DNA of 26,660 nt from Methanobacteriaceae archaeon. GTDB taxonomy: Archaea; Methanobacteriota; Methanobacteria; Methanobacteriales; Methanobacteriaceae. The notes beneath the pieces were generated by a model. The model was not told where the DNA came from, did no database searches, and saw only the letters and a program-made list of their open reading frames with translations. A program made the position numbers and the translations under genes. The stretch is taken from NCBI GenBank assembly GCA_011620845.1, contig WOYJ01000047.1, positions 1 to 26,660 of the forward strand, written 5' to 3'. Positions 16,322 to 24,945 of this stretch are shown in pieces; the stretch's first letter is position 1, and every line of letters starts with the position of its first letter.

Positions 16322-16421
16322 AGTTTCTTGCCTTAATGGTGGAGAATGGAAAATATTAAATCAGAAACATCAAATTTACCCGTCCAAATTTAGATAAAAA
16401 AATGTATTAGGAGATAGTAAA

Positions 16422-16688
16422 ATGCCACAGTTAAGATACAGATCAAGATCTTACAGGAGAACCTTTAAGAAAACCCCGGGAGGCAAAACAGTACTACACT
16501 ACAAGAAGAAGAAACCCTCCAAGCACGTATGTGCCAGTTGCGGTAAACTACTTCACGGTGTCCCCCGAGGAAGACCTTACCAGATAAGAAAACTTTCAAA
16601 GACCAAGAAAAGGCCGACCAGACCATACGGTGGACAGCTCTGCTCAGAGTGTTCCCGACGAGTATTTAAAGAAGAGGCCCGATCCTGA
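16422..16688 (+). CDS. rpl34e: Large-subunit ribosomal protein eL34 (L34e)
   Basis: Protein of 88 residues. It begins MPQLRYRSRSYRRTFKKTPGG and carries a zinc ribbon with Cys37, Cys40, Cys74 and Cys77 (CASC and CSEC). It is archaeal/eukaryotic-specific. Its TGA stop shares one base with the ATG of cmk (TGATG, 16686-16690), so the two genes are tightly coupled. The ribosome-binding site is TTAGGAGAT before the ATG. The 100-base spacer upstream holds AT-rich sequence but no gene I can support. Confidence 0.94.
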   Translation: MPQLRYRSRSYRRTFKKTPGGKTVLHYKKKKPSKHVCASCGKLLHGVPRGRPYQIRKLSKTKKRPTRPYGGQLCSECSRRVFKEEARS

Positions 16689-17206
16689 TGATCATAACCA
16701 TCGGCGGACTAGCCGGAAGTGGTACAACCACCGCCAGCAAGATCCTCTCTGAGAATATGGGAATCCCCTACATTTCAGCTGGGGATATTTTCCGCCAGAT
16801 GGCCAGAGAACATGAGATGGATATTCTGGAGTTCAGCAAATACGCTGAAGACAACATAGATGTAGACCGCCAGATCGACCAGAGACAGGCAGAAGTAGCC
16901 CGTGAATGTGAAGAACTCATAGTGGAGGGCAGACTCTCGGCATACTTCGTAGACGCCGACCTCAAGGTATGCTTCACAGCACCCCTGGATGTCCGTGCAG
17001 AACGTATAAGCCAGAGGGAGAACAAGCCCCTGGATATAGTTAAAAAGGAAATCATTAAAAGGGGACTAAGCGAGGCCAAAAGGTACCGGGAGATACACCA
17101 TATAGAAATCGAAGATCTGGATGTGTATGATCTCATCATCAACACCAACAGCTTCACTCCAGAAAGCATAGCCCATATCATAGAGAAAGCAGCTGGAGAA
17201 ATATAA
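16688..17206 (+). CDS. cmk: Cytidylate kinase (archaeal CMK)
   Basis: Protein of 172 residues that phosphorylates CMP/dCMP. The P-loop region is GGLAGSGTTTASK (residues about 6-18), with Thr in place of the classical Lys, a trait I recall in methanogen Cmk. It is followed by YISAGDIFRQMAREH, IDQRQAEVARECEELIVEGRL, and the lid-like REIHHIEIEDLDVYDLIINT. It overlaps rpl34e by one base, a classic archaeal arrangement (L34e-Cmk-L14e-Cbf5). Confidence 0.93.
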   Translation: MIITIGGLAGSGTTTASKILSENMGIPYISAGDIFRQMAREHEMDILEFSKYAEDNIDVDRQIDQRQAEVARECEELIVEGRLSAYFVDADLKVCFTAPLDVRAERISQRENKPLDIVKKEIIKRGLSEAKRYREIHHIEIEDLDVYDLIINTNSFTPESIAHIIEKAAGEI

Positions 17207-17243
17207 AATACAGTAAGCAGCTCTACAGATATGAAATAAAAGC

Positions 17244-17251
17244 TTATAAAT
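17244..17251 (+). promoter_or_regulatory. Putative TATA box for rpl14e-cbf5
   Basis: TTATAAAT in the 118-base spacer after cmk. It would place the transcription start near 17273-17277 with a leader of about 50 bases to the rpl14e ATG. The box matches the archaeal TATA consensus well, and the spacer is long enough for an independent promoter. Confidence 0.5.
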
Positions 17252-17324
17252 CAATAATTCAAGTTCATAAAAACCAAAAAAAAGTAGATTCTAGCAAATA
17301 TCTAAAAATTAGAGGTGATTATAG

Positions 17325-17555
17325 ATGCCAGCAATAGAAGTTGGAAGAATATGCGTAAAACTCGCTGGAAGAGAAGCGGGTGAAAAATGTGTTATCATGG
17401 AAGTTATCGATGATAAATTCGTAGAAGTAGTAGGCACCGCTGTTAAAAACAGAAGATGCAATGTTAAACACTTAGAACCATTAGAAGAAACAATGGAAGT
17501 TAAATCTGACGATATAGAAAAGATTAAAAAGGACTTTGAGGCTGCAGTAGCTTAA
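17325..17555 (+). CDS. rpl14e: Large-subunit ribosomal protein eL14 (L14e)
   Basis: Protein of 76 residues, the short archaeal L14e built as a KOW-type barrel (MPAIEVGRICVKLAGREAGEK, then VIMEVIDDKFVEVVGTAVKNRRCNVKHLEPLEE). GGTGAT at 17314-17319 is the ribosome-binding site. It lies between cmk and cbf5, the standard archaeal order. The acidic tail is ordinary. Confidence 0.93.
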   Translation: MPAIEVGRICVKLAGREAGEKCVIMEVIDDKFVEVVGTAVKNRRCNVKHLEPLEETMEVKSDDIEKIKKDFEAAVA

Positions 17556-17625
17556 GAGCACCTGATAATCTAATATAAAATTCATAAAAAACTTAACATA
17601 TCCAAAAGATGAAATAGGGTTACTG

Positions 17626-18588
17626 ATGGTAGAACTGCTCCATAAGGCCGAAGGGGAAACTGATCCAGATTTTGGATGCCCACCCCACATGCGACCCATA
17701 GAGGAGTACCTCTCCAAGGGTGTTATAAACCTGGACAAGCCATCGGGACCTACCTCCCATGAAGTGGATTCCTGGGTAAAAAAAATCCTTAAAGTCACTA
17801 AAACAGGGCATGGAGGAACACTGGACCCCCGGGTTACCGGGGTACTGCCTGTGGGAATTGACCAGGCCACCAGAGTCATCCATCTCCTCCTAGAGGCTCC
17901 GAAGGAATATGTATGTCTTATGAGACTCCATGAGGAAGTGGAGGACTGCAGGATACTGGAGATACTCCGGGAATTCCAGGGAAAGATCTTTCAAACACCC
18001 CCTGTAAAATCAGCAGTAAAAAGAGAACTAAGGGTAAGGAACATATACTACGTGGACCTCCTGGAGATGGAAGGACAAAACATCCTATTCCGGATAGGCT
18101 GCGAAGCAGGTACCTACATCCGTAAATATTGTCACGATATAGGAGAAGCCCTTGGTTCAGGCGCACATATGGCCGAACTTAGAAGGACCATGGTAGGACC
18201 CTTCCTGGAGGATGAAACTCTTAAGAATTTACAGGATGTAACTGATGCCTACCAGGAATGGCTGGATGAGGGAGATGAATCCGGGTTGCGGGAGACTGTA
18301 CTTCCCATGGAAACGGCGGCAAGCCACCTCCCCCTGATAATCATCAGGGATTCTGCCGTAGATGCCATCTGCCACGGTGCAGATCTGGCCGCCGGCGGGA
18401 TACTCCGGTTATGTCCGGATATACAGAAAGGCTCCACTGTTGCCCTTTACACTTTGAAGGGTGAACTGGTAGCAGCAGGCGCCAGTCTCCACGACTCAAA
18501 TGAAATATGCAAAATCAACAGGGGAATAGTGGCGGATATAAAAAAAGTTTTTATGGAACCTGGAACATATCCAAAGATGTGGAAGTGA
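17626..18588 (+). CDS. truB: tRNA/rRNA pseudouridine synthase Cbf5 (dyskerin/TruB family)
   Basis: Protein of 320 residues. It begins MVELLHKAEGETDPDFGCPP, then has the TruB catalytic motif GHGGTLDPRVTGVLP with the catalytic Asp at residue 67, then FQTPPVKSAVKRELRVR, then YIRKYCHDIGEALGSGAHM, and a C-terminal PUA domain from about residue 235. Cbf5 converts uridine to pseudouridine in rRNA as the core of H/ACA particles with Nop10, Gar1 and L7Ae, and can also modify tRNA position 55. It follows rpl14e by 70 bases. Confidence 0.96.
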   Translation: MVELLHKAEGETDPDFGCPPHMRPIEEYLSKGVINLDKPSGPTSHEVDSWVKKILKVTKTGHGGTLDPRVTGVLPVGIDQATRVIHLLLEAPKEYVCLMRLHEEVEDCRILEILREFQGKIFQTPPVKSAVKRELRVRNIYYVDLLEMEGQNILFRIGCEAGTYIRKYCHDIGEALGSGAHMAELRRTMVGPFLEDETLKNLQDVTDAYQEWLDEGDESGLRETVLPMETAASHLPLIIIRDSAVDAICHGADLAAGGILRLCPDIQKGSTVALYTLKGELVAAGASLHDSNEICKINRGIVADIKKVFMEPGTYPKMWK

Positions 18589-18621
18589 AAAAAATCTGCT
18601 CTTTGTATATAACTTCCCAGA

Positions 18622-18629
18622 CTTATAAA
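18622..18629 (+). promoter_or_regulatory. Putative TATA box for tRNA-Ser
   Basis: CTTATAAA is about 60-68 bases before the mature tRNA. It would start transcription near 18650 and give a leader of about 40 bases to be removed by RNase P. The AT-rich sequence closer to the tRNA (TTTATATTT, about 18680-18688) is too near the 5' end to act as its TATA box. Confidence 0.35.
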
Positions 18630-18689
18630 CAAATAGAAAATGTATCGCCTAGGGGATTGAAATTTTTTAGGTTGCATATTTATATTTAT

Positions 18690-18776
<87 letters not shown>

Positions 18777-18922
18777 TAAAAACAAAACAATTGGACTCAT
18801 AAAAATTAACCAGAAAATACAAAAAACAAATAGGATGAAATAAAAATAAGATAGAGAAGAAATCGCAAAAAAAATTGAAAACTAACAAAAAATATCCAAA
18901 AGTATAAAAGAGAGGAATAAAT

Positions 18923-19375
18923 ATGGAAGAAGACTTCAAACACATGGTCCGTATAGCCAGAAAGGACGTGGATGGTAACAAACCAGTAGTAAACGCACTT
19001 GCCGATATAAAAGGCGTGGGAATCGCGTTATCCAGGGCCATAGTTTCACGTATGGGTTTAGACTTAAACCAGAAAATAGGATACTTACCAGATGATACAA
19101 TCAATGAAATAGAGGATGCTATTCGGGATCCACAGAAGCATGATATCCCAGAATGGATGCTTAACCGGAGAAACGATTATGAAACCGGTAAAACCGAGCA
19201 TCTTATAGAATCAGACTTAATGATGCGTCTCAGAGACGATTTAAACCGGATGAAAAAGATCAGAAGCTATAAAGGAAGAAGGCATGAGGTGGGATTACCA
19301 GTCCGTGGACAAAGAACCAAATCCACCTTCCGGAAAGGATCATCTGTGGGAGTAAGCAGGAGAAGAAGAGGATAG
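18923..19375 (+). CDS. rps13: Small-subunit ribosomal protein uS13 (S13)
   Basis: Protein of 150 residues, archaeal S13 starting MEEDFKHMVRIARKDVDGNK. The helix-two-turn-helix core reads DIKGVGIALSRAIVSRMG, and the basic tail shows RSYKGRRHEVGLPVRGQRTK ending SRRRRG. S13 sits in the 30S head and bridges to L5. It opens the alpha-like run with S4, S11 and Rpo3. The 148-base A-rich stretch upstream after tRNA-Ser should hold its leader; AGAGGAAT precedes the ATG. Confidence 0.96.
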   Translation: MEEDFKHMVRIARKDVDGNKPVVNALADIKGVGIALSRAIVSRMGLDLNQKIGYLPDDTINEIEDAIRDPQKHDIPEWMLNRRNDYETGKTEHLIESDLMMRLRDDLNRMKKIRSYKGRRHEVGLPVRGQRTKSTFRKGSSVGVSRRRRG

Positions 19376-19395
19376 TTATTTAGGAGTATGAAATT

Positions 19396-19923
19396 ATGGG
19401 ACATCCAAGAAAATCCAGGAAAAAATATGACACACCATCTCACCCATGGAACGCCGACAGGATAAAACTGGAGAATAAATTAGTTAAAAAGTACGGGCTT
19501 AAGACCAAAAAGGAAATATGGAAAGCCGAGACCATGGTTAAAAAGTACCGGCGTGATGCCAGGGAACTCTTGGGTCTATCCAGTGAACAGACCAAAACCG
19601 AGAGGGAACAGCTTCTAGGTCACCTGGTTAAACAAGGCTTTTTAGGTAAAGAAGCCAAACTGGAAGACGTTTTAAACCTGACCGTGGAAGACGTGCTCCG
19701 CAGGAGATTACAAACCCTAGTACACCAGAAGGGACTTGGCAACACAGCCAAACAATCCAGAATAATGGTAGTACACGGACACATAGCCCTGGATGGTAAG
19801 AAAATAGACTCACCCAGTTACCTGGTAAAAAGTGGTGATGAAGAGCTCATATGCTTCTACCAGGGAAGTGCCATGGAAAAATATCAAAAAGAACAGGCCT
19901 CCAAACAAACAGGAGAAGAATAA
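19396..19923 (+). CDS. rps4: Small-subunit ribosomal protein uS4 (S4, archaeal form)
   Basis: Protein of 175 residues, archaeal/eukaryotic (S9e-like) S4. It begins MGHPRKSRKKYDTPSHPWNA, has a helical region and the S4 RNA-binding domain from about residue 105 (RRLQTLVHQKGLGNTAKQSR, HGHIALDGKKIDSPSYLVK). It is a primary 16S rRNA binder. It is 20 bases after rps13 and 18 bases before rps11. TTAGGAG is the ribosome-binding site. Confidence 0.96.
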   Translation: MGHPRKSRKKYDTPSHPWNADRIKLENKLVKKYGLKTKKEIWKAETMVKKYRRDARELLGLSSEQTKTEREQLLGHLVKQGFLGKEAKLEDVLNLTVEDVLRRRLQTLVHQKGLGNTAKQSRIMVVHGHIALDGKKIDSPSYLVKSGDEELICFYQGSAMEKYQKEQASKQTGEE

Positions 19924-19941
19924 ATTTTATAGGTGATAAAT

Positions 19942-20334
19942 ATGGCGGATAAAGAAAAATGGGGCGTAGCTAACATCTACAGTTCCTTCAACAACACCAT
20001 AATCACCGTCACCGACCTTACCGGAGCAGAGACCATAACTCAGTGGTCCGGTGGTAAGGTGGTACGGGCAGATAGGCAGGAATCATCACCCTTTGCAGCC
20101 ATGGAGGCTGCCACCAGGGCAGCAGATGATGTCAAGGAAAAGGGTTTAATCGGATTACACATACGTGTTCGAGCCCCGGGAGGAAACGGTCCCCGAACAC
20201 CCGGACCAGGTGCACAGGCCACCATAAGGGCTTTAGCCCGGGCCGGTATCAAGATAGGTAAAATTGAAGATGTCACTCCGATACCTCACGATGGAACAGG
20301 AAGACCAGGAGGTAAAAGGGGGAGAAGGGTCTAA
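19942..20334 (+). CDS. rps11: Small-subunit ribosomal protein uS11 (S11)
   Basis: Protein of 130 residues from the ATG at 19942 (MADKEKWGVANIYSSFNNT). GGTGAT at 19932-19937 is the ribosome-binding site, so an in-frame GTG at 19933 within it is rejected. The RNase H-like core shows FAAMEAATRAADDVKEKGL and IRVRAPGGNGPRTPGPGAQA, and the end RPGGKRGRRV is the archaeal form. S11 lines the mRNA exit channel. Its TAA is followed directly by the ATG of rpoD. Confidence 0.96.
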   Translation: MADKEKWGVANIYSSFNNTIITVTDLTGAETITQWSGGKVVRADRQESSPFAAMEAATRAADDVKEKGLIGLHIRVRAPGGNGPRTPGPGAQATIRALARAGIKIGKIEDVTPIPHDGTGRPGGKRGRRV

Positions 20335-21132
20335 ATGGATATAACCACCAAAAACAGGGATGAGGATAAGATCATCCTGATAATAGAAGGTGTTGACGTA
20401 CCTTTCGTGAACGCGCTTCGCCGGATCTGCATGGTGGAAGTACCTACCATGGCCATAGAAGAAGTGGATATATACAAGAATGATTCACGCATATTCGATG
20501 AAGTTTTAGCCCACCGGTTAGGACTGGTACCTCTTAAAACTGATCTGGAATCCATCATCCCCCGTGATGAATGTGACTGTGAAGACCACTGCCCCCGCTG
20601 TAGCGTATCACTCCTTTTAAAGGAGAAAGGACCTAAAACAGTCTACTCAGGCGACCTCACATCACAGGACCCTAAGGTAGCACCAGTACACGACACCATA
20701 CCCCTCCTGAAGTTAAGGGGAGAGGAAGAGGTGGAATTGGAGGCCATAGCACAGCTGGGAACTGGTTTAGAGCATGCTAAATGGCAGCCCACCACATCAA
20801 GCGCCTACAAGTACTATCCCCTAATTACCATAGACACAGAAAAATGTGAGGCATGTGCCAACTGTGCAACAGAATGCCCCCGAGGGGTTCTGGAATTCGA
20901 TGAGAAGGAAAACAAGATCCTGGTAGTGGACCCGGAAAACTGCAACATGTGCAAGACCTGTGTCAAGGACTGTGAAATGGGTGCCATCACCGTGGAAGGC
21001 CAGGAAGATAAGTTCATATTTAAGATAGAAACCGATGGATCCCTGAAACCAGAGGAAGTAATAAGTACAGCCTGCGATATATTGGCGGGTAAATCTCAAA
21101 AAATCATAGAATTTACAGAAGGAGAAAGTTAA
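20335..21132 (+). CDS. rpoD: RNA polymerase subunit Rpo3 (D) with two 4Fe-4S cluster motifs
   Basis: Protein of 265 residues, the archaeal homologue of bacterial alpha and eukaryotic RPB3. The dimerisation domain includes VDVPFVNALRRICMVEVPTMAIE; the D/L platform starts polymerase assembly. Cys80, Cys82, Cys86 and Cys89 form a CxC-CxxC cluster. A ferredoxin-like insert carries Cys171/174/177/181 and Cys203/206/209/213, two full CX2CX2CX3C motifs, so two 4Fe-4S clusters are expected as described for some methanogens. Translation is coupled on both sides: it starts right after the rps11 stop and ends TAA-ATG into rpl18e. Confidence 0.96.
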   Translation: MDITTKNRDEDKIILIIEGVDVPFVNALRRICMVEVPTMAIEEVDIYKNDSRIFDEVLAHRLGLVPLKTDLESIIPRDECDCEDHCPRCSVSLLLKEKGPKTVYSGDLTSQDPKVAPVHDTIPLLKLRGEEEVELEAIAQLGTGLEHAKWQPTTSSAYKYYPLITIDTEKCEACANCATECPRGVLEFDEKENKILVVDPENCNMCKTCVKDCEMGAITVEGQEDKFIFKIETDGSLKPEEVISTACDILAGKSQKIIEFTEGES

Positions 21133-21486
21133 ATGACCAAAACCAATCCCAAGATCACAGAACTCATAACCAGCCTTAAAGAGAAATCATACCAGGAAGA
21201 GGCGGCCATATGGAAGGATGTAGCCCGTAAACTGGAAAAATCCACCAGGAGACAGGCCGAGGTAAACCTCTCCAAGATAAACCGGTACACCCAGAAAGAC
21301 GATGTGGTCCTGGTGCCGGGTAAAGTGTTAAGTAGCGGTGTACTGGACCATAAAGTCCAGATAGCAGCATTAGATTTTTCCCTGAAGGCAGCTCGAAAGA
21401 TAGATAACGCTGGTGGAGAAATACTGGATATAAGCCAGCTGGTGGAGAAGAATCCGAAAGGCACCGGAGTGAAGATTATCCAATAA
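21133..21486 (+). CDS. rpl18e: Large-subunit ribosomal protein eL18 (L18e)
   Basis: Protein of 117 residues, archaeal L18e (L15 superfamily). It begins MTKTNPKITELITSLKEKSY and includes ARKLEKSTRRQAEVNLSKINR, DDVVLVPGKVLSSGVLDHKV and KNPKGTGVKII. The ATG directly follows the rpoD stop, and a GGAG at 21121-21124 inside rpoD can serve as ribosome-binding site. It stands before rpl13, the common order L18e-L13-S9. Confidence 0.94.
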   Translation: MTKTNPKITELITSLKEKSYQEEAAIWKDVARKLEKSTRRQAEVNLSKINRYTQKDDVVLVPGKVLSSGVLDHKVQIAALDFSLKAARKIDNAGGEILDISQLVEKNPKGTGVKIIQ

Positions 21487-21516
21487 ACTGGAGATTATCC
21501 AAAATTACCTAGAGGA

Positions 21517-21946
<430 letters not shown>

Positions 21947-21999
21947 AAAGCTCAAAGGAAGCTCTCAAAAATATTAAGAAATTAGGATAAGTGTATATC

Positions 22000-22401
22000 A
22001 TGAAGAAAGTTATTCATACCAGTGGAAAGAGAAAAACAGCCATTGCCCGGGGAAAATTCCGGGAAGGTAAGGGAAGGGTAAGGATAAACAAGTACCCAGC
22101 CGAACTCTACCAGCCTGAACTTGCCCGATTGAAGATAAGCGAACCAATCACCCTGGCTGGTAAACTGGCCGAAGATGTGGACATCGATGTTCATGTAGTC
22201 GGCGGCGGTATAATGGGTCAGGCAGAAGCCGCTCGAATGGTCATAGCCAAGGGACTGGTACAATGGACCAGCGACATGGACCTCAAAGAAAAGTACACAC
22301 AATATGACCGTACCATGCTCGTAGGTGACCCACGACGTAGCGAACCTAAAAAGTACGGTGGAAGAGGCGCACGAGCCCGAAAACAGAAAAGTTACAGGTA
22401 A
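22000..22401 (+). CDS. rps9: Small-subunit ribosomal protein uS9 (S9)
   Basis: Protein of 133 residues from the ATG at 22000 (MKKVIHTSGKRKTAIARG). An in-frame GTG at 21991 would add three residues; the ATG better fits the family and the AGGAT site at 21984-21988. The core has VRINKYPAELYQPELARLKI and GGGIMGQAEAARMVIAKGL; the C-terminal tail ends KQKSYR, whose last Arg contacts P-site tRNA. A T-rich region follows and probably ends the transcript. Confidence 0.95.
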   Translation: MKKVIHTSGKRKTAIARGKFREGKGRVRINKYPAELYQPELARLKISEPITLAGKLAEDVDIDVHVVGGGIMGQAEAARMVIAKGLVQWTSDMDLKEKYTQYDRTMLVGDPRRSEPKKYGGRGARARKQKSYR

Positions 22402-22416
22402 AACCCTCCCTTTACC

Positions 22417-22458
22417 GGAATATTATTTTTCCGTGTAGGAACGTTATTTTTCCTGTAA
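22417..22458 (+). terminator. T-rich terminator made of a 21-base tandem duplication
   Basis: Two similar 21-base units follow rps9: 22417-22437 (GGAATATTATTTTTCC plus GTGTA) and 22438-22458 (GGAACGTTATTTTTCC plus TGTAA). Each contains ATTTTT and flanking GGAA/TTCC complements that can pair weakly. Archaeal polymerases stop at oligo-T tracts, so this is a plausible double terminator closing the S13-S9 run. The duplication is direct; termination is inferred. Confidence 0.5.
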
Positions 22459-22480
22459 TTAAAAACAGAACCCCCAATTC

Positions 22481-22488
22481 TATAAAAA
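22481..22488 (+). promoter_or_regulatory. Putative TATA box for rpoN-tRNA-Pro-rpoK
   Basis: TATAAAAA lies 52-59 bases before the rpoN ATG and just after the T-rich region. The transcription start would be near 22508-22512. The combination of terminator-like and TATA sequence suggests a new transcription unit begins here. Confidence 0.45.
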
Positions 22489-22539
22489 GAACCTTAATAA
22501 AAACTTAATTTAAAAAAACTTATTCAAACGAATGATTAT

Positions 22540-22707
22540 ATGATTCCAGTTAGATGTTTAAGCTGTGGAAAAGTTGTATCTGCCTATTTTGAGGAATATA
22601 AAAAGAGAACTGATGAGGGTGAGAATCCTAAGGAAGTCCTCAATGACCTGGGAATAGACAAATACTGCTGCAGGAGAATGTTCATAGCCCATGTAGAAGT
22701 ATGGTAG
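22540..22707 (+). CDS. rpoN: RNA polymerase subunit Rpo10 (N, RPB10 homologue)
   Basis: A 55-residue protein translated directly from the DNA. It begins MIPVRCLSCGKVVSAYFEEY and contains Cys6-x2-Cys9 and the pair Cys43-Cys44, the unusual zinc-binding pattern CX2C...CCRR of this subunit. It ends FIAHVEVW, as expected. Rpo10 joins the D/L platform of RNA polymerase. No strong ribosome-binding site is visible (AATGAT only). The stop is four bases before the tRNA-Pro gene. Confidence 0.96.
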   Translation: MIPVRCLSCGKVVSAYFEEYKKRTDEGENPKEVLNDLGIDKYCCRRMFIAHVEVW

Positions 22708-22746
22708 TACGGGGGCCGTAGGGTAGCTTGGTCCATCCTCTCAGCC

Positions 22747-22816
22747 ATTGAAACAAGTATTCACTTAACTTAAGGAAAATAAAATTTTCCGTAGTGTAAT
22801 ATTTTTTCAACTGAAA
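22747..22816 (+). other. tRNA-Pro intron 1 (70 nt) with canonical bulge-helix-bulge motif
   Basis: Outer stem: 22734-22740 with 22818-22824 (seven pairs, one G-U). Central helix: TCAG (22741-22744) with CTGA (22811-22814). Inner stem: TTGAAA (22748-22753) with TTTCAA (22805-22810). The two bulges are exactly three bases, CCA (22745-22747) and AAC (22815-22817). Cutting between the second and third bulge bases removes 22747-22816. The intron interior has its own stem GGAAAAT/ATTTTCC. Confidence 0.85.
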
Positions 22817-22821
22817 CGGGG

Positions 22822-22876
<55 letters not shown>

Positions 22877-22919
22877 TCCATTAATCTAATCAATGAAATT
22901 TACCATAAGGAGAGAGAAA

Positions 22920-23135
22920 ATGGCCAGAAAAACTAGTACAAAAAAGGAAGAAACCCCTTTAAAACTTACCAGATTTGAAAAGGCACGACTCATAGGTGCC
23001 AGAGCTCTTCAACTTTCAATGGGAGCCAAACCACAAGTAGAAGTTTCTGGTTCCATTGACCCCATAGACATAGCCATATTAGAGCTTAAAGAAGATGTAA
23101 TACCCCTCGAAGTGAAGAGGATATTGAAAAAGTAG
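22920..23135 (+). CDS. rpoK: RNA polymerase subunit Rpo6 (K, RPB6/omega homologue)
   Basis: Protein of 71 residues from the ATG at 22920 (MARKTSTKKEETPLKLTRFE). AAGGAGAGA at 22907-22915 is its ribosome-binding site; an in-frame ATG at 22893 lacks one and is rejected. The family core is EKARLIGARALQLSMGAKP followed by DPIDIAILELKEDVIPLEV. This subunit stabilises the polymerase clamp/Rpo1 assembly. It is 45 bases after the tRNA-Pro gene, so the tRNA is probably cut out of a shared transcript. Confidence 0.94.
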   Translation: MARKTSTKKEETPLKLTRFEKARLIGARALQLSMGAKPQVEVSGSIDPIDIAILELKEDVIPLEVKRILKK

Positions 23136-23236
23136 AGACTTTCTAATAAAGGGAAGATCACTTTCATCATTAAAAAAATAGTTAATCCAAAAATAAGGCC
23201 TGAAATAACCACTATTTTTTTCCAGAGGTGTTTATT

Positions 23237-24493
<1,257 letters not shown>

Positions 24494-24500
24494 AATCACG

Positions 24501-24518
24501 TTTTTTATATTATAAAAT
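24501..24518 (+). promoter_or_regulatory. T-tract after eno and TATA box for the ferredoxin gene
   Basis: TTTTTT at 24501-24506, eight bases after the eno stop, may end the eno transcript. TTATAAAAT at 24510-24518 fits a TATA box about 55 bases before the ferredoxin ATG. The two overlap functionally in one short gap, so the ferredoxin likely has its own promoter. Confidence 0.45.
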
Positions 24519-24572
24519 AATCAGGACATTCCAATATGAAAAAGGTCTACAAAACAAAGGAGAAATAGAAAT

Positions 24573-24764
24573 ATGGCTAAGATAACAATAGATTACAAAA
24601 AATGCGAAGGCGCAGACTGTGCAGAATGTGTTGATGTCTGCCCAATGGAAAACTTCGAAATCGAAGGAGACAAGATCATAATTTGCAACCAAGAAGAATG
24701 CAGCTTATGTGAGGTATGCATAGACGTATGCCCCAATGAAGCAGTAAAGGTAGAAGAAGATTAA
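24573..24764 (+). CDS. Two-cluster 4Fe-4S ferredoxin
   Basis: Protein of 63 residues. The first motif has Cys11, Cys16, Cys19 and Cys23 (CX4CX2CX3CP, with a longer first gap) and the second has Cys43, Cys46, Cys49 and Cys53 (CX2CX2CX3CP). A ninth cysteine, Cys38, lies between. It should carry two 4Fe-4S clusters and serve as a low-potential electron carrier in the cytoplasm. Redox partners cannot be told from sequence. AAGGAGAAA precedes the ATG; a terminator-like hairpin follows, so it may be a single-gene unit. Confidence 0.93.
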   Translation: MAKITIDYKKCEGADCAECVDVCPMENFEIEGDKIIICNQEECSLCEVCIDVCPNEAVKVEED

Positions 24765-24794
24765 TAAATGAATTTTTCACGATAATAAAAAGGG

Positions 24795-24819
24795 AATGCA
24801 AATTAAAATCGCATTTTTT
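24795..24819 (+). terminator. Hairpin plus T-run after the ferredoxin gene
   Basis: AATGC (24795-24799) pairs with GCATT (24811-24815) and is followed by a T run to 24819. This resembles an intrinsic terminator. The remaining gap to rps2 (24820-24945) is AT-rich and contains only candidate promoter sequence such as GTTTAAAAAAAT near 24915. Confidence 0.55.
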
Positions 24820-24945
24820 CTTAATTTATTATAATAACATCCATTTAACCTCTATTTCAAACCCGTAAAAAAACTATTATTTACAATTACAAGGAAAAAA
24901 ATACAAGTTAAAACGTTTAAAAAAATGTTTATTTGAGGTGATAAG

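Noticed and set aside
16322..16421. Short ATG frame in the spacer between DUF106 and rpl34e
   Set aside because: It is only a handful of codons, without a ribosome-binding site or overlap with a neighbour.
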